From: Pseudomonadota bacterium
GTDB taxonomy: Bacteria > Pseudomonadota > Alphaproteobacteria > Rhizobiales > Segnochrobactraceae
Assembly (NCBI GenBank): GCA_023442215.1
Contig: JAEZMP010000219.1
Span: forward strand, 1-5,790
DNA length: 5,790 nucleotides
Direction: 5' to 3'
Shown here: positions 1 through 5,790 of the stretch, one piece after another
How positions within the stretch are numbered: the stretch's first letter is position 1
Layout of the letters: each line of letters begins with the position of its first letter
Made by a program: the position numbers and the translations under genes
Notes under the pieces: generated by a model
Database searches by the model: none
What the model saw: only the letters and a program-made list of their open reading frames with translations
What the model was told of the DNA's origin: nothing

Positions 1-392
1 TTGGCGAAGGCGCTGTCCTTGGTGGCGGCGAAGGCTGCGTGGGTCGCGGCGTAGGGGATCGAGAAGTCGATCACCTGCTTGCGCTCGTCGGTGATCGACA
101 GCGCGTCCATGATGACGTCGAACTTGCCGGCATTGAGCGCAGCGATCATGCCGTCCCAGTCCTGCGGGATCAGCTTGCAGTCGAGCTTGGCGTGGGCGCA
201 GAGATATTTGGCCAGCTCCGGCTCGAAGCCGTCGAGGCTGCCGTCGGGATTGGTCAGGTTCCACGGCGCGTAGGCGCCCTCGAGCGCGATGGTGACGGTC
301 TTCCACTCCTTCGCGGCAGCAACACCCGGAAGGGCGAGCACGCCGAGGCCGATGGCTGCGATGGCGTTGAGGAAATGCCGGCGGTTGGTCAT
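1..392 (-). CDS. HisJ/LAO-type amino-acid ABC transporter substrate-binding protein (partial, C-terminus outside window)
   Basis: This encodes the N-terminal 130 residues of a family 3 periplasmic solute-binding protein of a polar amino-acid ABC importer. Residues 1-27 form a signal peptide: a basic start with RR at 4-5 (NRRHFLN), a hydrophobic stretch, and a probable cleavage site after VAAA (24-27). The mature part follows the HisJ/LAO pattern: acidic E38 then YAPW (41-44), GFEPEL (55-60), two cysteines seven apart (C65, C72) matching the disulfide pair of HisJ, and LSITDER (98-104), whose Ser and Arg bind the ligand carboxylate in HisJ. The start at 392 is supported by AAGGGG at 401-406, eight bases upstream. 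The gene lies downstream of hutF on the same strand, so histidine or a related amino acid is the likely ligand. Specificity cannot be fixed from half a protein, and the permease genes would lie beyond the left edge. Confidence 0.9.
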   Translation of the reverse strand, partial: MTNRRHFLNAIAAIGLGVLALPGVAAAKEWKTVTIALEGAYAPWNLTNPDGSLDGFEPELAKYLCAHAKLDCKLIPQDWDGMIAALNAGKFDVIMDALSITDERKQVIDFSIPYAATHAAFAATKDSAFA

Positions 393-437
393 CTTCAGGT
401 CCCCTTCTGTCTGGTCCGTCGTTTGCGGTTTATGCGT

Positions 438-510
438 GAGCGCCTTGGAGGCGCTCTCGGAGCGATGGCCTCGCTCTCGTCACTCGTTCCATCCCCGGCG
501 CGGGCCGGGG
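438..510. repeat. Three consecutive perfect hairpins between hutF and the binding-protein gene
   Basis: Three inverted repeats lie in the 144-base gap. CCCCGGC/GCCGGGG occupies 493-510 with a 4-base loop, GAGCGA/TCGCTC occupies 460-476 with a 5-base loop, and GAGCGCCT/AGGCGCTC occupies 438-456 with a 3-base loop. The first lies about 27 bases past the hutF stop codon in the direction of transcription. None is followed by a T-run on the minus strand, so these are not classic intrinsic terminators. They could slow or partly end transcription, protect the hutF mRNA 3' end, or be a dispersed palindromic element. No convincing promoter for the binding-protein gene is visible in the gap. Confidence 0.5.
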
Positions 511-536
511 CCGTTTACCGGGCGGCCGATAACTCC

Positions 537-1916
537 TCAGATGGAAGCCAGCCGTTCGAGCACGCCTGCGAAGGCGCGATCGATCTCTTCGTCACGGGCG
601 TGACGCCCCTCGCGGATCTGCCACGCACCGCGCACCATCACGTCGCGCACCGCCCGGTCGCCGAGCGCGAAGATCCAGCGGTCGAGCACCGCGTCGCCGC
701 GCGAAGCGGCGATGAACGGATTGGCGCCGTCGAGCACGACGAGGTCGGCGGGCATGCCCGCGGTGATGGCGGCGCCCGGCCGGCCCAGCGCCCGCGCGCC
801 CCCTGCCGTCGCCGCATCGAACAGGCTGCGCCCGACCGAGCGGCCCGGCCCGTCCGCCAGCCGGTTGCGCTGCAGGTCGCGCAGCCGCTGGCCATATTCC
901 AGCGTGCGCAGTTCCTCCGCGACACCGGTCGCGACATGGCTGTCGGTGCCGATGCCGAGCGCGCCGCCGCGGTTGCGGTAGTCGGTCGCCGGAAACAGGC
1001 CGTCGCCGAGATTGGCCTCGGTCGCCGGGCAGAGACCCGCGACCGCGCCGGAAGCGGCGATGGCATCGCATTCGGCCGCGTCGATGTGGGTGGCGTGCAC
1101 GAGGCACCAGTCGGCATCGACCGCGAAGCGATCGAACAGGAACTCGACGGGGCGTCGGCCGCTCCAGGCGAGGCAGCTTTCGACCTCACGCGGCTGTTCG
1201 GCGACGTGGATGTGGATCGGCCCCTTGCCGGCACGCTCGGCGAGAACGGTCTCGATTTCCTCCGGCGTCGCCGCCCGCAGCGAATGGATCGCCAGCCCTA
1301 GCCCCGCGCCGGCCTCCGCCGTGTCGCGCTCCAGCGAGGCCGCGAGCTGCAGATAATCGTCGACGCCATGGACGAAGCGGGACTGCCCGGCATTCGGCGG
1401 CACGCCGCCGAAATCGGCATGGGCATAGAACACCGGCAGCAGCATCAGGCCGATGCCGGCCCGCGACGAGGCCGAGAGAATGCGGCGGGCAAGTTCGCCG
1501 CGGTCGGCATAGAACGCGCCGCCGGGGGCATGATGGAGATAGTGGAACTCGGCAATGGAGCCGAAGCCGCCCTTCAGGAGCTCGACGAACAGCTTGGCCG
1601 CGATCGCCTCCACATCGTCGGGCCCGATGGCACCAACGAGGCGGTACATCGTGTCCCGCCAGGACCAGAAGCTGTCCGCCCCGCCGGAGGCGACCTCCGC
1701 GAGGCCGGCCATGGCGCGCTGGAACGCGTGGCTGTGCAGGTTCGGCATCGCGGGAACGAGCGGCCCGGCGACCTTCTCGGCCCCCGCGCCATCACCCCCG
1801 ACGGAGACGTCGGCAATCGTGCCGTCCGCGGCGATGGCGATCGTGACATGCTCCGCCCACCCTTCCGGAAGAAGGGCCCTTTCGGCATGAAGGCGGGCGG
1901 CATAAGACTCGATCAT
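537..1916 (-). CDS. hutF: Formimidoylglutamate deiminase HutF
   Basis: This is a 459-residue cytoplasmic amidohydrolase-superfamily enzyme (EC 3.5.3.13) that converts N-formimidoyl-L-glutamate to N-formyl-L-glutamate and ammonia. The length is normal for the family. The metal site is complete: H61 and H63 in NLHSHAFQRAMAG, H237 in IHIHVAEQP, and D325 in GIGTDSHV. The catalytic-type E240 and H274 (LVHATHID) and the likely substrate contacts Q66, Y126, H211 and R214 are also present. They sit at a constant offset of about five residues from the Pseudomonas aeruginosa HutF numbering as I recall it. The ATG at 1916 is used; the Shine-Dalgarno region is weak. The gene diverges from hutC and its start is about 20 bases from a HutC operator. 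The product feeds HutG, encoded on the other strand, so this is the two-step deiminase/deformylase branch rather than direct formiminoglutamase. The related guanine/8-oxoguanine deaminases are a less likely alternative given the hut context and the specific residues. Confidence 0.96.
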   Translation of the reverse strand: MIESYAARLHAERALLPEGWAEHVTIAIAADGTIADVSVGGDGAGAEKVAGPLVPAMPNLHSHAFQRAMAGLAEVASGGADSFWSWRDTMYRLVGAIGPDDVEAIAAKLFVELLKGGFGSIAEFHYLHHAPGGAFYADRGELARRILSASSRAGIGLMLLPVFYAHADFGGVPPNAGQSRFVHGVDDYLQLAASLERDTAEAGAGLGLAIHSLRAATPEEIETVLAERAGKGPIHIHVAEQPREVESCLAWSGRRPVEFLFDRFAVDADWCLVHATHIDAAECDAIAASGAVAGLCPATEANLGDGLFPATDYRNRGGALGIGTDSHVATGVAEELRTLEYGQRLRDLQRNRLADGPGRSVGRSLFDAATAGGARALGRPGAAITAGMPADLVVLDGANPFIAASRGDAVLDRWIFALGDRAVRDVMVRGAWQIREGRHARDEEIDRAFAGVLERLASI

Positions 1917-1935
1917 CGCGGCCGGACTCGATAAG

Positions 1936-1949
1936 GTTGCCTATACAAG
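1936..1949. promoter_or_regulatory. Putative HutC operator between hutF and hutC
   Basis: The sequence GTTG-CCTATA-CAAG is an imperfect palindrome of the TTG-N6-CAAG form. Its reverse complement reads CTTGTATAGGCAAC, very close to the published Klebsiella hut operator (CTTGTATAGACAAG) and the Pseudomonas one. It shares CTATACAAG with the second site at 2820-2833. It lies just downstream of the likely hutF -10 box, around the predicted transcription start, and overlaps a possible hutC -35. A repressor bound here could control both divergent genes. Binding is inferred from the match and the adjacent hutC gene. Confidence 0.75.
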
Positions 1950-1964
1950 TATGATATTCAGAAT
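1937..1964 (+). promoter_or_regulatory. Weak candidate promoter for hutC
   Basis: A possible -35 TTGCCT (1937-1942) and -10 CAGAAT (1959-1964) are separated by 16 bases, each matching four of six consensus bases. The -35 would lie inside the HutC operator, which would give autorepression. The match is poor enough that another start point is quite possible. Confidence 0.25.
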
Positions 1965-1978
1965 CGGCAGCGATGCAA
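1951..1978 (-). promoter_or_regulatory. Candidate promoter for hutF
   Basis: Read on the minus strand, TTGCAT (1973-1978) and TATCAT (1951-1956) are separated by 16 bases. The -10 matches five of six consensus positions. Transcription would begin near 1944, inside the HutC operator, giving a short leader before the hutF ATG at 1916. This fits a simple steric repression arrangement. Confidence 0.5.
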
Positions 1979-1980
1979 GA

Positions 1981-1998
1981 CGGTTTGGCAAGAAACCG
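1981..1998. repeat. Small hairpin in the hutC leader
   Basis: CGGTTT and AAACCG form a perfect 6-base stem around a 6-base loop, 26 bases before the hutC start. It does not match the HutC box. It could be a binding site for another regulator or a minor mRNA structure, and a repeat this short can also arise by chance. Confidence 0.3.
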
Positions 1999-2023
1999 GG
2001 CAGACACGGAAACTGACTGGAAA

Positions 2024-2767
2024 ATGAGCACTATAGACCCCGTCATTCCGTCCGAGCGCGGCGCCGGCACCTCTCTCTACGAGGGCGTGAAGCGCATGAT
2101 CGACAGCCGCATCGTCAGTGGCGAGTGGCCGCCGCGCTTCCGGATTCCGTCCGAGAACGAACTGGTCGCCCAGCTCGGCGTCAGCCGCATGACCGTCAAT
2201 CGCGCCCTTCGGGAACTGGCCGCCGAGGGCAAGCTGGTGCGCGTGCAGGGGCTCGGCACCTTCGTCGCTCAAGGCAAGGGCCAGTCCAGCATCTTCGAAG
2301 TGCGCAATATCGCCGACGAGATCGCGGAGCGGGGCCACGATCATCTGGCGCGGATCATCAGCATCGACAGCGGGAAGGCATCACCGGAGATCGCCGAATC
2401 TCTTGCGATTTCCATCGGCGATCCCGTCTATCACTCGGTCATCGTTCATCTGGAAGACGACATACCGGTCCAGCTTGAGGATCGCTACGTCAACGCGGCC
2501 GTCGCCCCGGCCTATATCGATCAGGATTTCACCACCATCACCCCCAACCGCTTCCTGACCGACGTCGCGCCGTGGACCGAGGCGGAGCAGGAGATCGAGG
2601 CCGTGCTGCCTGCGGCCTGGGAAGCGCGGCTTCTCTCCATCGGCCGCGCCGATCCGTGCCTGCTGATGCGCCGCAAGACATGGCGCGCCGACCAGGTGGT
2701 GACTGCGGTCCGCATCCTCATTCCCGGCGGCCGCTACAAGCTGCAGGGCCGCCAGATCGCCCGTTGA
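2024..2767 (+). CDS. hutC: Histidine-utilisation repressor HutC (GntR family, HutC/FarR type)
   Basis: This is a 247-residue cytoplasmic DNA-binding repressor. An N-terminal GntR winged helix-turn-helix covers about residues 16-82. Its recognition region reads PSENELVAQLGVSRMTVNRA (42-61) and its wing VQGLGTFVA (74-82). A UTRA ligand-binding domain follows (about 95-240). HutC proteins bind urocanate and then release their operators. Two candidate operators flank this gene, one before it and one after it. The ATG at 2024 was chosen because it gives the usual family length and begins shortly before the conserved domain, although its ribosome site (GGAAA) is weak and close. The in-frame ATG at 1973 overlaps the likely hutF -35 box and would add 17 unconserved residues. 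Other GntR/UTRA regulators look similar, but the location among hut genes makes HutC very likely. Confidence 0.94.
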   Translation: MSTIDPVIPSERGAGTSLYEGVKRMIDSRIVSGEWPPRFRIPSENELVAQLGVSRMTVNRALRELAAEGKLVRVQGLGTFVAQGKGQSSIFEVRNIADEIAERGHDHLARIISIDSGKASPEIAESLAISIGDPVYHSVIVHLEDDIPVQLEDRYVNAAVAPAYIDQDFTTITPNRFLTDVAPWTEAEQEIEAVLPAAWEARLLSIGRADPCLLMRRKTWRADQVVTAVRILIPGGRYKLQGRQIAR

Positions 2768-2793
2768 CGGCCCGAACCAAACCCTGAACCCGA

Positions 2794-2822
2794 TTGACAG
2801 CTTTCGCGCGCTTGCCTAGCCT
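2794..2822 (+). promoter_or_regulatory. Candidate sigma-70-type promoter for hutU-hutG
   Basis: A perfect -35 TTGACA (2794-2799) is followed after 17 bases by TAGCCT (2817-2822), a weak -10 with the first two and the last consensus bases. Transcription would start near 2829, inside the second operator. Position and spacing fit the gene that follows, and the hutC stop lies only 27 bases upstream of the -35. Confidence 0.6.
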
Positions 2823-2833
2823 GTCTATACAAG
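2820..2833. promoter_or_regulatory. Putative HutC operator in front of hutU
   Basis: CCTG-TCTATA-CAAG has the reverse complement CTTGTATAGACAGG, which agrees with the first twelve bases of the Klebsiella hut operator. It shares CTATACAAG with the site at 1936-1949. It overlaps the end of the -10 and the predicted start point of the hutU promoter, so repressor binding would block transcription of hutU and hutG. Confidence 0.78.
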
Positions 2834-2859
2834 TTGGCGATTGGGTCAGGGAATCGACG

Positions 2860-5033
<2,174 letters not shown>

Positions 5034-5037
<4 letters not shown>

Positions 5038-5790
5038 GCTGGCTGACCGTCACGCGCGGCGACGCACCGCTGCTGGTGAGCATTCCCCATACCGGCACGC
5101 AGCTGCCGGACGGCATCGAAGCCGATCTCGTCTCGACCGAGCTGGCGCTTCACGATACCGACTGGTGGATCGACCGGCTCTACGACTTCGCCGCCGGTCT
5201 CGGCGCGACCGTCGTCCACACCGCGGTCTCGCGCACCGTCATCGACGTCAACCGCGACCCGTCCGGCGCCTCGCTCTATCCCGGGCAGGCGACCACCGGC
5301 CTCTGTCCCGTCACGACGTTCGACGGCCGCGCGCTCTACCGGCCCGGCCGCGAGCCGGACGCGGGCGAGATCGAGCGGCGGAAGCAGGCCTATTTCGTGC
5401 CCTACCATGACGCGCTTGCCCGGGAAGTGTCGCGCCTACGCGAGGCGCATCCCGCCATCGTCGTCTACGACTGCCACTCCATCCGCTCGTTCGTGCCGCG
5501 GCTGTTCGACGGCGAACTGCCGATCCTCAATGTCGGCACCAATGGCGGCCTGAGCGCGGCGCCGGAGATCGAGCGCCTCGTGGTCGAGGCGTGCGCAGGC
5601 TCCTCCGTGTCTCACGTCCTCAACGGCCGCTTCAAGGGCGGCTGGATCACCCGCAGCCTCGGCAACCCCGCCGCCGGCGTCCACGCCGTGCAGATGGAAA
5701 TCGCCTGCCGCGGCTATATCGACGAGACCGAGGAGGGAACGCCGGTCTACGATCCCGCCGTCGCGACGCCGATGCGCCTGTTCCTGACCG
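5034..5790 (+). CDS. hutG: N-formylglutamate deformylase HutG (partial, last residues outside window)
   Basis: This cytoplasmic N-formylglutamate amidohydrolase (EC 3.5.1.68) splits N-formylglutamate into formate and glutamate, the step after HutF. There are 252 codons visible with no stop; the family is usually about 265-275 residues, so only the last few are cut off. Family motifs are IPHTG (17-21), VNRDPSG (72-78), YDCHSI (145-150), GRFKGGWITR (198-207) and QMEIACR (220-226). The His and acidic residues in these fit the metal-dependent hydrolase site expected of the family. The start is TTG in a TTGA overlap with the stop codon of the HutU-HutD gene, so translation is probably coupled. It is unrelated to the arginase-like formiminoglutamase that is also called HutG in some bacteria. 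Confidence 0.93.

Noticed and set aside
39..1301. Long plus-strand open frame opposite the binding-protein and hutF genes
   Set aside because: It is an antisense shadow in GC-rich DNA. The minus strand encodes clear homologues with intact catalytic motifs, while this frame is low-complexity and resembles nothing known.
1973..2023. Upstream ATG as the start of hutC
   Set aside because: It overlaps the likely hutF -35 box, adds residues outside the conserved fold and has no good ribosome site. The ATG at 2024 gives the normal length.
2794..2859. Upstream TTG start extending the urocanase by 22 residues
   Set aside because: It coincides with the TTGACA -35 box and runs through the operator. 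The ATG at 2860 has AGGGA upstream and places Y52 and C411 within one residue of their Pseudomonas positions.

Overview
The window is part of a histidine-utilisation (hut) locus from a GC-rich bacterium. The high GC content, the pathway variant (HutF plus HutG, i.e. formimidoylglutamate to N-formylglutamate to glutamate plus formate) and the style of the proteins suggest an alphaproteobacterium, probably of the Hyphomicrobiales (Rhizobiales). That placement is an inference from gene style only.

Layout. On the minus strand, the window's left edge cuts the 5' end of a gene for a HisJ-type periplasmic amino-acid-binding protein (1-392). It lies downstream of hutF (formimidoylglutamate deiminase, 537-1916) on the same strand, and the 144-base gap holds three short perfect hairpins. 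A divergent regulatory region (1917-2023) follows. On the plus strand come hutC (GntR/UTRA repressor, 2024-2767), a 92-base gap with a promoter and operator, a long gene encoding a urocanase fused to a HutD domain (2860-5037), and hutG (N-formylglutamate deformylase, 5034 to beyond the right edge), which overlaps the fusion gene by four bases. The genes for histidine ammonia-lyase (hutH) and imidazolonepropionase (hutI) are not in the window.

How it works together. The binding protein would bring in histidine or a related amino acid. HutH (elsewhere) makes urocanate, HutU hydrates it, HutI (elsewhere) opens the ring, HutF deiminates formimidoylglutamate and HutG releases formate and glutamate. 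Two near-identical sites of the form TTG-N6-CAAG, each containing CTATACAAG, resemble the known enteric and pseudomonad HutC operators. One lies between hutF and hutC and the other at the start of the hutU transcript, so HutC probably represses hutF, itself and hutU-hutG until urocanate accumulates.

The most unusual point is the HutU-HutD fusion. The urocanase part stops at its conserved NDPATG segment and lacks about 28 residues normally found at the C-terminus. The sequence continues in frame directly into an almost complete HutD domain.
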